42,019 bases of DNA, from positions 1 through 42,019 of the forward strand of contig CALQIT020000017.1 of NCBI GenBank assembly GCA_943330705.2. Direction: 5' to 3'. Source of the DNA: Streptomyces griseus (GTDB taxonomy: Bacteria; Bdellovibrionota; Bdellovibrionia; Bdellovibrionales; Bdellovibrionaceae). Position 1 is the first letter of the stretch, and the number at the start of each line of letters is the position of its first letter. Below the pieces are notes generated by a model. The model saw only the letters and a program-made list of their open reading frames with translations, was not told the origin of the DNA and did no database searches. Both the position numbers and the translations under genes were made by a program. Below are positions 32,199-40,765 of the stretch, one piece after another.

Positions 32199-34071
32199 GC
32201 CAAGGTCATGCAAAAAGTGCAGTCAAAAACGGACTGCACTCGTATTTTTTTCTTTTGCCTTTGCTGCAATTGTTTTTTCAGGTGCTAAAATATTCGCTGC
32301 AGACCTCGAAGTCCCGTCCTTTCAAGCTTTGTCAGAACCAACAAAGTTAGAATGGTATAAGCTCTTACATTACCAAAAATCTAAAGGTCGATCCCGGGTC
32401 AGAGGGAACAATTTTTTCTTGGATCAAGACGGTGCCATAGCGCCCGAAAAAGAATATATTGCTAGCTTCCGTCAGATGTTTAGCGACACAGCAGAAATTC
32501 GTCAGAAAACTCAGTGTCAGTATTTGGCCCGCCGGGATTTTTTCATCAGACGCTTGGGAATCAAAAAAGAACAACTTGTCCCATGTCATCTTTCTGATTC
32601 TTGGCTGCGGCGCTTGGATTCGAACCGGATAACAATCGTGTTTGCCTCGGCATTTTTAAACAGCGCTGCTTCTGGCTTTGGTCACACTTTCTTAAAGCTG
32701 GGAAGTTCGCAGCACCAAGCCAACCTAGAGCTTCTTGACTACGGAATTAATTTTGCAGCGCGAGTCCCAGATACCAGTGGGGCACTTTATGCTTTGTATG
32801 GTTTAAGCGGCTATTATCCTGGAAGTTTCGGGATGCTACCCTACCATCAATTGATCAAAGACTATACCCATCTCGAGGGTCGCGATCTTTGGCAGTACGA
32901 CTTAAATTTTGATCCCCAAGAGACCCAGCGAATGCTTTTTCATCTTTTGGAATTAGAGACCTCGTATTTTGACTATTACTTTTTGGATGACAATTGCTCG
33001 TTTGCGCTGCTTTCGTTGCTTGAAATCGGCCGGCCAGGATTGCATTTAATCGAGGACGAAGAAGCCTTTGTCATCCCCTTGGATACGATCAAGCGATTGG
33101 CCCGACAAGGCTTAGTCACCAACATTAGCTACCGGCCGTCGCAAGAAACCCAGTGGCGAACTCTTGAGGCTGATCTTACTTCTTCACAGAAAGAAAATAT
33201 TAAAAAAGTTTTAGCCAAAGACCTAGCAAAAGACTTAGCACCTCAGGATCTGGATACACAAAGTCTAGATGCGGGATTGGCCTACTTAGGATTGCTGTCA
33301 GCGGGAAATCAAGAGTTATCACGAGCTCAGTCGTTTCAGCTGAGCACAGAGAGGTCTCATCGATCCGGTCGCCCTCAGCAGCCCGTGCTGCGATCGGAAA
33401 GGTCTCCGGATCAAAGCCATGACTCGAGTCAAGTATCATTAGGCTTTCTGCAAGAATCAGGGCAAACCAAAAATCAATTGCATTTTAAGTTTCAACCCGC
33501 ATTCCATGATTTACTTTCCGAAGACTCGGGTGCCTCTCGGGGTTCGCATTTGGAACTATTAAGTCTGACTTTGCAATCGACAGAAAATTCAGCGATCTCA
33601 GTGGGCGAGTTTAAGGCGATAAAGCTTGTCTCGACCAAGCCATGCACGGCTTTTGAGCAGCCGATTTCCTGGGGAGTTGATTTGGGCTCAAAGGTAGACC
33701 CTTGGCTGTTGAGCGGGCATCGCCCCTATCTGATTACTCAGCTTGGGTATCGCTTTGACTATTGGCAGGAAAAGGTTTCTTTGCATCTATTTTTAAGTCC
33801 TTTTATCAGAAAATCTTTGAGTGAGCGGTATCTGTCAGGAGTCGGGGTTACGAGTCAGATTATCTTTCGTCAGCAACGCCATCTGCGTGGCCTTTTATCG
33901 GCTGAATATTTTAGTGACCACAATCTGAAGTTGCAATGGAGCGAAGTGATGGATTTTGGCCTACAAAATGAGCTTCGCCTTCATTTGGCGCTAGAGTCAG
34001 AGCGACCTCGTCCAGATATTGAAACCTGGATCGAGGCTGGAGTTCGCTGGGTTCATTACTTTAGCTTTTAG
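32155..34071 (+). CDS. DUF4105 (Lnb N-terminal periplasmic domain-like) exported protein
   Basis: The frame gives up to 638 residues. A signal peptide (K-R-T-A-L-V-F-F-S-F-A-F-A-A-I-V-F...I-F-A) is followed by a DUF4105/Lnb-like domain with G-F-G-H-T-F-L-K-L and D-Y-Y-F-L-D-D-N-C-S-F-A-L-L. Its conserved histidine and cysteine recall the NlpC-type papain-like active site proposed for Lnb lipoprotein acyltransferases. The C-terminal part has barrel-like strands ending V-H-Y-F-S-F. The start is unclear: GTG at 32155 or CTG/TTG at 32182/32185, without ATG. The codons between carry the terminator of the upstream gene, and the first 44 nt overlap that gene. Confidence 0.7.
   Translation: MKWPAKVFALLPVDRPRSCKKCSQKRTALVFFSFAFAAIVFSGAKIFAADLEVPSFQALSEPTKLEWYKLLHYQKSKGRSRVRGNNFFLDQDGAIAPEKEYIASFRQMFSDTAEIRQKTQCQYLARRDFFIRRLGIKKEQLVPCHLSDSWLRRLDSNRITIVFASAFLNSAASGFGHTFLKLGSSQHQANLELLDYGINFAARVPDTSGALYALYGLSGYYPGSFGMLPYHQLIKDYTHLEGRDLWQYDLNFDPQETQRMLFHLLELETSYFDYYFLDDNCSFALLSLLEIGRPGLHLIEDEEAFVIPLDTIKRLARQGLVTNISYRPSQETQWRTLEADLTSSQKENIKKVLAKDLAKDLAPQDLDTQSLDAGLAYLGLLSAGNQELSRAQSFQLSTERSHRSGRPQQPVLRSERSPDQSHDSSQVSLGFLQESGQTKNQLHFKFQPAFHDLLSEDSGASRGSHLELLSLTLQSTENSAISVGEFKAIKLVSTKPCTAFEQPISWGVDLGSKVDPWLLSGHRPYLITQLGYRFDYWQEKVSLHLFLSPFIRKSLSERYLSGVGVTSQIIFRQQRHLRGLLSAEYFSDHNLKLQWSEVMDFGLQNELRLHLALESERPRPDIETWIEAGVRWVHYFSF
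32216..32251 (+). terminator. Intrinsic terminator of the DUF3015 gene, inside the next coding region
   Basis: AGTGCAGTC (32216-32224) pairs with GACTGCACT (32232-32240) around a 7-nt loop, and seven T residues follow at 32245-32251. It lies within the signal-peptide codons of the DUF4105 gene. Confidence 0.85.
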
Positions 34072-34168
34072 GCGCTCAGGCCTGCGCCACTGGCTGTCGG
34101 CCTTAGCGATAGGCCTTGGCAACTAGCCCTTGCCCTGGCAGTGAATAGGCAATAGATTGGCCAAACTT

Positions 34169-34666
34169 ATGTCCGTACGACTTTTTCTTAAAAATCTAGC
34201 TACTTTCTTTGGCATTGGGTTTTCCCCCTATGCTCCTGGCACGATGGGTACTTTGGCGACAATTCCGATCGCGGCAATGACTATGTATTTGGGTCCATTT
34301 GTGCACATGGGCGTTTGCGTTTTGCTGCTGCCAATATCAATTTTAGCGGCCACTGTTTACCAGCAGGACAAAGCAGGACATGATCATTCTGAAATCGTGA
34401 TTGATGAAGTAATCGGATTTTTGATCACTGTGACTTGGCTGCCGTTAACGTGGCAGACCTTGGCCTTTGGCTTTGTCATTTTTCGCTTTCTAGATATTGT
34501 TAAGCCATTTCCCATCAGTTACTTGGATAAAAACGTCAAGGGTGGCGTGGGTGTAGTGATTGACGATGTTGCGGCAGGATTAGTTGGAAATATTTTATTA
34601 CAAGTGATTTACAATAAAACTGATTGGCTGGGCGTAACAGCGATCTCTTCAAGTTTTGGATTTTAA
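34169..34666 (+). CDS. pgpA: Phosphatidylglycerophosphatase A
   Basis: The 165-residue inner-membrane enzyme dephosphorylates phosphatidylglycerol phosphate. Motifs match PgpA: G-F-S-P-Y-A-P-G-T-M-G-T near the N-terminus, D-E-V-I-G-F, F-R-x-L-D-I-V-K-P-F-P-I, and G-G-V-G-V-V-I-D-D-V-A-A-G. Three to four hydrophobic segments are visible. The ATG at 34169 fits the family start; a TTG lies 12 nt earlier. No strong ribosome site is seen. The ABC-F gene begins 4 nt after the stop, so the two are cotranscribed. Confidence 0.92.
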   Translation: MSVRLFLKNLATFFGIGFSPYAPGTMGTLATIPIAAMTMYLGPFVHMGVCVLLLPISILAATVYQQDKAGHDHSEIVIDEVIGFLITVTWLPLTWQTLAFGFVIFRFLDIVKPFPISYLDKNVKGGVGVVIDDVAAGLVGNILLQVIYNKTDWLGVTAISSSFGF

Positions 34667-34669
34667 AAT

Positions 34670-36565
34670 ATGGCGGTACTTCTTTCGGCTTCCGAGATCA
34701 CAAAGTCATTTGGTTCGCGGACAATTTTTAATAAAATTACTTTTGCCGTTGAAAGCAATCAGCGTATTGGCTTGATCGGCCCCAACGGAGCCGGCAAATC
34801 AACCTTATTGCAACTTTTGGCCAAGCTACAAACTGTCGACGAGGGCACTTTAAGTTCGGCACGAAATTTACGTTTGGGATATTTGCATCAAAGTCCGTCT
34901 TTTGCGAAAGATGAAACTGTTTTTGAAACAATTCTTGGCGCCTCTGAGGATCCCACCGAGTGGGATAACATGAATTTTGCTTACGAGCTTATTTCCAAGT
35001 TAGAACTCGATCAAAATGCAGCTGGGGCCGATCAGATGGTCTCTTCCCTTTCTGGGGGATGGCGAAAGCGCGTGGCGTTGGCGCGAGAACTTATTAAAAA
35101 GCCAAATTTGCTACTGCTGGATGAGCCCACCAATCATTTAGATATTCATAGTATTCTTTGGTTGGAAAATTTTTTGCAAAGCCAAACGGACATGGCTGTC
35201 ATAATGGTAACCCATGATCGGTTATTTCTGCAGCGCACTTGTGATCATATTTTTGATTTGGATCAACGTAATCCCGACGGCTTGATAAAGTTTCACGGGG
35301 TATATGCGGACTTTTTAGAGTTCAAGGCCTCGGTGATAAGTACCTTGAAGCAACAAGAGGAAGTCGAAAGCAATAAGCTGCGCCGGGAAACCGAGTGGCT
35401 TCGACGGGGCCCGCAGGCAAGATTGAAAAAGCAAACAGCGCGGATTGATCGGGCTGGCGAATTGGCTGAAAAGGTAGATGATCTTTCCAGGCGCAATCAG
35501 GATCGCAAGGTCGGAATTGATTTTGGTGATGTTGGACGGACACCGAAAAAGGTCGTAGAAGTCGAAAAGATTTCAAAAAAATATGGCGAACATGTTTTGC
35601 TAAAGAATTTTTCATTTATTCTGGGCGCCAAAGCCCGTGTTGGTTTGATCGGGCGCAACGGCTGCGGAAAATCGACCTTGATTCGCATTTTACTGGGATT
35701 GGAAAATGCCGATGAAGGCAAAGTTAGTCTTTCCGATAAGATCTCGTATTCGTATTTCGAGCAGCACCGCGAAAGCCTGAATCCCAATACCACCCTACTG
35801 CGGGCCGTCTGTCCTGATGGTGATTACGTGCACTTGCAAGGTCAGGCGGTTTACGCAAAATCCTATTTGCACCGATTTCTTTTTCGTTCCGAGCAAATGG
35901 ACATGCCCGTTCATAAGCTTTCGGGTGGCGAGCAAAGTCGCCTACTTATTGCCCGGTTGATGTTGACCAGCAATCCTCTGTTGATTTTGGATGAGCCCAC
36001 CAACGATTTAGATGTGGCGACCTTGAATATTCTCGAAGAGGCCCTTGCCCAGTTTCCAGGTGCGATCATTTTGGTAACCCATGACCGCTATTTTATGGAC
36101 CAAGTTGCCAATAAAATTTTAGCTTTCACTGAACAAGATGGTCAAATTCTTGATTTTGCTGACACCTATCAATGGGAACAGTGGTTCCAGGTGCATGGAC
36201 AGAATATTAAATCCAAGCGCCCAGGCGCCCCTGCGGTCGCCACAGCTGGCACAAGTTTAGCAGATTCTGCAGTTGAAAAATCAACCGCCCCGGCTTCAAC
36301 AAAAATCCCAAGCCAGGCTGCGAGTGGCCCTAAAGCAAAGCTAAGCTTTAAGGATCAGCGGGATTGGGAAAGTATCGAAAAACAGATTTCAATTGAAGAG
36401 GCCAAGCTAGAAGCACTGCAAGCGGCTTTGGCAGATCCGAAGTTAGCGACGAACTATTCTCAGTTGCAGGAAGCAACAAGCACAGTCGAAAAGCAGCAGG
36501 CGATTCTTGCGACGCTATACCAGCGGTGGCAAGAGCTTGATGGAAAAGTAAATTCCAAAAAATAA
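34670..36565 (+). CDS. uup: ABC-F family ATPase, Uup-like
   Basis: The 631-residue soluble protein has two ABC domains. The first has G-P-N-G-A-G-K-S-T, signature L-S-G-G-W-R-K-R and L-L-L-D-E-P-T-N-H-L-D. The second has G-R-N-G-C-G-K-S-T, L-S-G-G-E-Q-S-R and L-I-L-D-E-P-T-N-D-L-D. There are no membrane segments. The interdomain linker is basic, and a low-complexity Ala/Ser/Pro spacer (about 515-560) leads to a C-terminal coiled coil (about 565-630), as in Uup. ABC-F proteins act on ribosomes or on branched DNA. The exact subfamily (Uup versus others) rests on the C-terminal coil and the W-R-K-R signature. Confidence 0.9.
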   Translation: MAVLLSASEITKSFGSRTIFNKITFAVESNQRIGLIGPNGAGKSTLLQLLAKLQTVDEGTLSSARNLRLGYLHQSPSFAKDETVFETILGASEDPTEWDNMNFAYELISKLELDQNAAGADQMVSSLSGGWRKRVALARELIKKPNLLLLDEPTNHLDIHSILWLENFLQSQTDMAVIMVTHDRLFLQRTCDHIFDLDQRNPDGLIKFHGVYADFLEFKASVISTLKQQEEVESNKLRRETEWLRRGPQARLKKQTARIDRAGELAEKVDDLSRRNQDRKVGIDFGDVGRTPKKVVEVEKISKKYGEHVLLKNFSFILGAKARVGLIGRNGCGKSTLIRILLGLENADEGKVSLSDKISYSYFEQHRESLNPNTTLLRAVCPDGDYVHLQGQAVYAKSYLHRFLFRSEQMDMPVHKLSGGEQSRLLIARLMLTSNPLLILDEPTNDLDVATLNILEEALAQFPGAIILVTHDRYFMDQVANKILAFTEQDGQILDFADTYQWEQWFQVHGQNIKSKRPGAPAVATAGTSLADSAVEKSTAPASTKIPSQAASGPKAKLSFKDQRDWESIEKQISIEEAKLEALQAALADPKLATNYSQLQEATSTVEKQQAILATLYQRWQELDGKVNSKK

Positions 36566-36582
36566 ATCGCCTACTTTTTAAA

Positions 36583-37218
36583 TTAGAAAGTGTAAGAAAC
36601 CCCTAGACCAAGGCTAGACATTGCTAGACTGCTGTAGTTGTCAGCCAGTGTTGTTGTTGTAGTAACAGAAAGAGATGTTACCGCTGACGATACTGGCGTC
36701 AACACTGTATAGTCAACATAGAGACGAAATTTAGGATTGAAGGCAAAGGTTCCACCGACCTTCATTGCTGTACCGGTAAGTTTCGCATCATATGCAACTC
36801 CGGCAGATGTGCTTGAATAGGTCGATGAAAAAGAACCAGCCCCGAGATAGGCTCCCCATCGTGCATTGAAATCCATACCAAATTTCAGCCCGGTATAAAT
36901 ATATGCATCTGTATTTGTTAAGCTGGTAATTGTGCCGGCGGCATTAGTGCTGTCATTCTTGTCAGCAAGACTTGCGTAGCCAAGATCAATGCCAATGTAT
37001 GGCATAGCCCAGTGATAGCCGATAAGCATGCCCAGTCCGGCGCCGGTGGTTGTACCCTTCTGGTTGTCGGTTCCTGTGGCAAGTGTTGCCTCTTTTGCTT
37101 TCCAATCATAGGTACCTGAATTGTATCCAATGCTTGGTTGAAACAACCAGCCAGCGCTTGCAAATTGTGAAAATAAACCTAGGGTTGAAACAGCAAGTAA
37201 AAATTTAAAGCATTTCAT
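36583..37218 (-). CDS. Small outer-membrane beta-barrel protein
   Basis: The 211-residue protein has a Sec signal peptide ending F-A-S-A-G. The mature part has about eight alternating strands (for example W-L-F-Q-P-S-I-G-Y, G-M-L-I-G-Y-H-W, I-Y-T-G-L-K-F-G, F-R-L-Y-V-D-Y) and ends G-L-G-V-S-Y-T-F with the terminal aromatic used in outer-membrane assembly. The OmpA/OmpW-like size suggests an eight-stranded barrel. CAGGAGA is the ribosome site. Its role is unknown. Confidence 0.82.
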   Translation of the reverse strand: MKCFKFLLAVSTLGLFSQFASAGWLFQPSIGYNSGTYDWKAKEATLATGTDNQKGTTTGAGLGMLIGYHWAMPYIGIDLGYASLADKNDSTNAAGTITSLTNTDAYIYTGLKFGMDFNARWGAYLGAGSFSSTYSSTSAGVAYDAKLTGTAMKVGGTFAFNPKFRLYVDYTVLTPVSSAVTSLSVTTTTTLADNYSSLAMSSLGLGVSYTF

Positions 37219-37247
37219 TCTGAGTCTCCTGTGGATGAGGTGCGTAA

Positions 37248-37276
37248 ATCATAGCTTATTCATTTGCAAACTACAA
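37248..37276 (-). promoter_or_regulatory. Sigma-70-like promoter of the barrel gene
   Basis: On the minus strand TTGTAG (37276-37271), 17 nt, TATGAT (37253-37248). A start near 37241 would leave a 20-25-nt leader containing CAGGAGA. Confidence 0.45.
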
Positions 37277-37465
37277 CTCTAGCTAGACCATAACCAGGAC
37301 ATTCGTCGACTTTATACAAAGAAAAATTTATGCCAGATATTGATCGTTTCAATAGGCAGCCGTCGGTCGTGGGGACAAAGATATAGAATTTCTACTGCTG
37401 ATTCTACAAGCAATAATCTGAGCATAGGATGGTAAAGCATCAAAATAACTTCCACGGAGGGAAGA

Positions 37466-39457
37466 ATGAATCTGCAAAATTTGCTTTCATCAATTCTATT
37501 TTTTGTTTCTGTAATTATCACGATCCCTAGTTCTGCAGCTTGGCAGGCTTTATCCTCTGCTACTGAAAGACCCATTGCTGCGAAAGTGGTGGAAAGCACC
37601 AATAGCAAAACAGTCCTTGAGTACGAAATTTTCGGATTCAATATTGATGAAACTGTGATCAATAACCAAGTTTATCAAAGAATCTCGATTCCTGGCGCAC
37701 TTTCGCTGGATAACAAGGGACTTCCAGAGCTGCCAAAAATCAGTCAGGACGTTTTATTGCCAGTGGGTGCCCAACCGACATTTAAGGTTGTCGCGTCTGA
37801 GGAAAGTACCGTTCAAGTGGGTCGCCTTGTCCCCAGTCGTGGGGTTATCACCAGGAATATAAATCCACAAGACGTGCCCTATGCATTTTCTGCACTTTAT
37901 GAAAGCGATTCAAGTTTTCCAGCCCAGCGACTGTTAGCAGGTACTGTATTTAATTTCCGGGATGTTCAGGGTGTAAATATTCAGGTGCGCCCTTTCATTT
38001 ATAACTTTGCCAAAAAATCATTGCAAGTAACACGAAAAATTCGCATTGAAATTAGCCATGCCACTCGGACCGAACAGCTTTTTTCTGACAAAAGAAAAAT
38101 GAATCCTGCTTTTGAGGAGCTCTACCAAAATCACTTTATTAATTTTCAAAACTTAAGAAGTTCAAGGGCCTTCAAGGACCAACCATTGATTCGCGATTCA
38201 GGGCGGGCTATGATCATTGCACCAAAGGCCTGGAATTCTGCTTTGCAGGGCTTTGTAAAATGGAAAACTCAGCGTGGCTTGGATGTTGTGCAGGTTAATA
38301 AAGAAGATATCAGTCCTGCCAACCACCTAGGCATTGCAGCGCTGATTAAAAAAGATTACAGCGCAAATGCATTGTCCTACGTTATCTTAGTTGGTGATGC
38401 AGAAATTATTGCCACCCACCCCGGAAAAACGGATGGGGCTAAGGGCGCCGAGGCCGATCCGATCTATGCCCAAGTCGACGGCAGCGACGATTACCCAGAT
38501 TTGTTTATTTCTCGAATTAGCGTAAAAAATACCAAAGAGCTAGATGTGGTTCTGGCTAAGTTAATTGCCTATGAGCAAAACCCAGAGGTCAATGGTGATT
38601 GGTATTCCCGCGGAATCGGTATCGCAAGCGATCAGGGTGATTGGTCGGGACTAAAAGATTTCGAGCGCGCTGATTTGCTGCGCGATTTGATGCTCAAATG
38701 GCATTACAAAGAAGTAGCACAGATTTATGATCCAAGTGCCAACGTGAGAGATGTCGCTGATATCATCAATAGAGGTGTCGGTTACATTAACTATATTGGC
38801 CACGGCAGCGAAAACCAGTGGGTCTCTTCGGGGTTTAGCAATAGTGATATTGAAGCCCTTACCAATGGAAATAAATTGCCATTCATCGTTAGTGTTGCCT
38901 GTGTGAATGGCCACTTTGCTTACGGGTCAGGAGATAGTTTTGCAGAAAAATGGCTGAAGGCAGGCAGCGTTCAGGATCCTAAGGGTGCCATTGCGATTTT
39001 GGCTTCATCAATAAATCAAGCCTGGGTTGAGCCCACCGTTGGTCAAAAAAGAATTTCTGAACTTCTGACCAGTGAAAAATTAAGCACCATCGGCGGCCTA
39101 TTTTTTCAAGGGACCACGGCCGTGCTTGAATCAAAAATGGAAGCATCGAAAGAAACGTTTGAAACCTGGCATATCTTCGGTGATGCCACCTTGCAGGTTC
39201 GAACTAAGGCGCCAACCGCTGTTAATTTGGGACAAATTCTTAGTGGCATGGATAAAGATGTCGATCTTGATCTGAAAGAAAAAGCATTATCGGTAACCGC
39301 CTTTTATAAAGGGGTGCGGATCGGTAAAGGGATTTCTGCAGAAAACGGTCATGCCAAATTAACTTTTACGCAAGCGATACCTGCTGGAGAGACCATCGAG
39401 TTTTTCGTCACCGGATTTAACAAAGTCCCGCTGACTCATTCCCACCGCGTTCAGTAA
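37466..39457 (+). CDS. Secreted gingipain-type cysteine peptidase (family C25)
   Basis: The 663-residue exported protein has a signal peptide ending S-S-A-A-W. The N-terminal about 230 residues form a beta-rich propeptide-like region with L-P-E-L-P-K and V-G-A-Q-P, as in C25 precursors. The catalytic domain contains A-P-K-A-W, V-I-L-V-G-D, D-D-Y-P-D-L-F-I-S-R-I, the catalytic H446 in Y-I-G-H-G-S-E, and C479 in V-A-C-V-N-G. The His-Cys spacing of 33 equals that of gingipain R, as I recall it. A short C-terminal Ig-like domain (about 590-663) follows. GGAGG precedes the ATG. It probably cleaves extracellular or prey proteins. Confidence 0.85.
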   Translation: MNLQNLLSSILFFVSVIITIPSSAAWQALSSATERPIAAKVVESTNSKTVLEYEIFGFNIDETVINNQVYQRISIPGALSLDNKGLPELPKISQDVLLPVGAQPTFKVVASEESTVQVGRLVPSRGVITRNINPQDVPYAFSALYESDSSFPAQRLLAGTVFNFRDVQGVNIQVRPFIYNFAKKSLQVTRKIRIEISHATRTEQLFSDKRKMNPAFEELYQNHFINFQNLRSSRAFKDQPLIRDSGRAMIIAPKAWNSALQGFVKWKTQRGLDVVQVNKEDISPANHLGIAALIKKDYSANALSYVILVGDAEIIATHPGKTDGAKGAEADPIYAQVDGSDDYPDLFISRISVKNTKELDVVLAKLIAYEQNPEVNGDWYSRGIGIASDQGDWSGLKDFERADLLRDLMLKWHYKEVAQIYDPSANVRDVADIINRGVGYINYIGHGSENQWVSSGFSNSDIEALTNGNKLPFIVSVACVNGHFAYGSGDSFAEKWLKAGSVQDPKGAIAILASSINQAWVEPTVGQKRISELLTSEKLSTIGGLFFQGTTAVLESKMEASKETFETWHIFGDATLQVRTKAPTAVNLGQILSGMDKDVDLDLKEKALSVTAFYKGVRIGKGISAENGHAKLTFTQAIPAGETIEFFVTGFNKVPLTHSHRVQ

Positions 39458-39463
39458 TTTTAA

Positions 39464-40459
39464 TTATTTGCATTCAAGGTTTTTGATTTCATCTGGAAAA
39501 TCAAAAACCTCAGTGGCGTTTCGAAAAAAAACGTCGCACCAGTTTTCGCGGGGTATGGCCCGCTTGTAGGCATCTAGATAGGGTTTCATGGCGACCAGGG
39601 GCCAGTCAGTGCCGAATAGGAATTTCTTAGGGTTCTCGATATATCCGAAGGCCCATTGAATTGGTTTAACCATATATTCATCGATTTGTTCTTTGGGGTA
39701 GGTCTCTATTTTGCCGATCAGTAGGGCTGAGGCCTCGACATAAACATTTGGATTTTTATAGGCCACTTCGGCTGCCGATTGAATCCAGGGATTGCCTAAA
39801 TGAGCAATTACAAATTTAACATCCGGATAGTCAACAGCGACTTCGTCAATCGTTAGTGGATCTGAGTATTTCAGCTTTCCTTTAGCGGTATAGATATCCC
39901 CTGTATGAAAAATCACTGGAATTTTGTGTTTGCGCGCGAGCTGATAAATAGGTTGGTAATGTGGGCTATTGGCAAAAAGGTGGACGTAGCCCAAGTAGAT
40001 CTTAAAGCACTTGTAGTTTTTATCTTTTAGCTCCTTTTCCAGCTTTTGTTTATTGATGGATTCTTTTCCGACCCCGTAGCAGCGAATGACATTAAGTTTA
40101 CTGAGATCACGAAATCCGCTTCCATTTTGTCCTGTGAGGTGGACAGCTGCGACGACGTTGGCTTCTTTGCGACCGCGAAGGTATTGTTCCTCGCTCATGG
40201 TGATGTTGCTAGATCTTTCTTTTTCATTAGAAAAGTCCGAATGGGTGTGTACATCAATCACTGGGATTAAATCAGTCTTTATGCTGTCCGCACGAACTTT
40301 GGTATCGGCCCAGACTGGCCGCTCCAAATGCAAAAAAGAGCGTGGCATTACTGTGCCTAGACTTGCCGCCTTCTTAAAGTTTATAAAAGTACTGCCTAGC
40401 CAGACGCCGAATATTGCCAAAAATGAAATCAGAGCTATTTTAACGAAATTTTTTCTCAT
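39464..40459 (-). CDS. Amidohydrolase-family (amidohydrolase 2) metal-dependent hydrolase, membrane-anchored or exported
   Basis: The 331-residue protein has an N-terminal hydrophobic segment (about 7-24) that serves as signal anchor or signal peptide, followed by a TIM barrel with metal motifs D-V-H-T-H (strand 1), I-F-H-T-G-D, V-I-A-H-L-G-N-P-W and F-G-T-D-W-P (strand 8 aspartate). This is the PF04909 layout, related to decarboxylases and lactonases; the substrate cannot be told. Export is unusual for the family. The gene converges on the C25 peptidase gene with 6 nt between. The ATG at 40459 has no clear ribosome site. Confidence 0.8.
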   Translation of the reverse strand: MRKNFVKIALISFLAIFGVWLGSTFINFKKAASLGTVMPRSFLHLERPVWADTKVRADSIKTDLIPVIDVHTHSDFSNEKERSSNITMSEEQYLRGRKEANVVAAVHLTGQNGSGFRDLSKLNVIRCYGVGKESINKQKLEKELKDKNYKCFKIYLGYVHLFANSPHYQPIYQLARKHKIPVIFHTGDIYTAKGKLKYSDPLTIDEVAVDYPDVKFVIAHLGNPWIQSAAEVAYKNPNVYVEASALLIGKIETYPKEQIDEYMVKPIQWAFGYIENPKKFLFGTDWPLVAMKPYLDAYKRAIPRENWCDVFFRNATEVFDFPDEIKNLECK

Positions 40460-40524
40460 GCGGGTTAGCTACCACAGTCTGATAAAATCTGGAATTCTTG
40501 TTTTGTTGCTGTTTTTCTACTGGC

Positions 40525-40653
40525 AAGTGCCTGCACCTTTACTTGAAAGTGCCTGCACTTTTACTTGAAAGTGCCTGCACCTTTACTTGAAAGTGCCTGC
40601 ACCTTTACTTGAAAGTGCCTGCACTTTTACTTGAAAGTGCCTGCACTTTGGTC
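40525..40653. repeat. 22-bp tandem repeat array (five full copies and one partial)
   Basis: The unit AAGTGCCTGCACYTTTACTT plus GA begins at 40525, 40547, 40569, 40591, 40613 and, truncated, at 40635. Copies differ only at Y: C, T, C, C, T, then T. Each unit holds an inverted repeat AAGTGC-CT-GCACTT, perfect in the T copies. The array lies in the 306-nt region between the divergent amidohydrolase and pncC genes. No coding sense was found in the rest of that region, which is AT-rich before pncC. Confidence 0.96.
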
Positions 40654-40765
40654 AAAACCCAGCGCGTCGAACACATAACTTCCACTTATTTTACATATAT
40701 TTTACATATCATGCTGGACAAGTTCTAAAAATTGGGTTTTCATCATTTCGATTAGGAAGTCGTCG

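Noticed and set aside
32618-32640. A tRNA-like T-arm sequence (GGTTCGAATCC) on the minus strand
   Set aside because: It lies in the middle of the DUF4105 coding region and no acceptor stem, anticodon arm or CCA-adjacent pairing fits around it.
34072-34156. GC-rich inverted pieces (GGCGC/GCGCC, GGCC/GGCC) after the DUF4105 gene as a terminator
   Set aside because: Stems are short with no T-run; probably low-complexity sequence.
40086-40568. An open plus-strand frame of about 160 codons reading into the 22-bp repeats
   Set aside because: It is antisense to the amidohydrolase gene, has no ribosome site and its translation looks non-biological.
40525-40653. The 22-bp repeats as a CRISPR array
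   Set aside because: Copies are directly adjacent with no spacers, and no cas genes are in the window.
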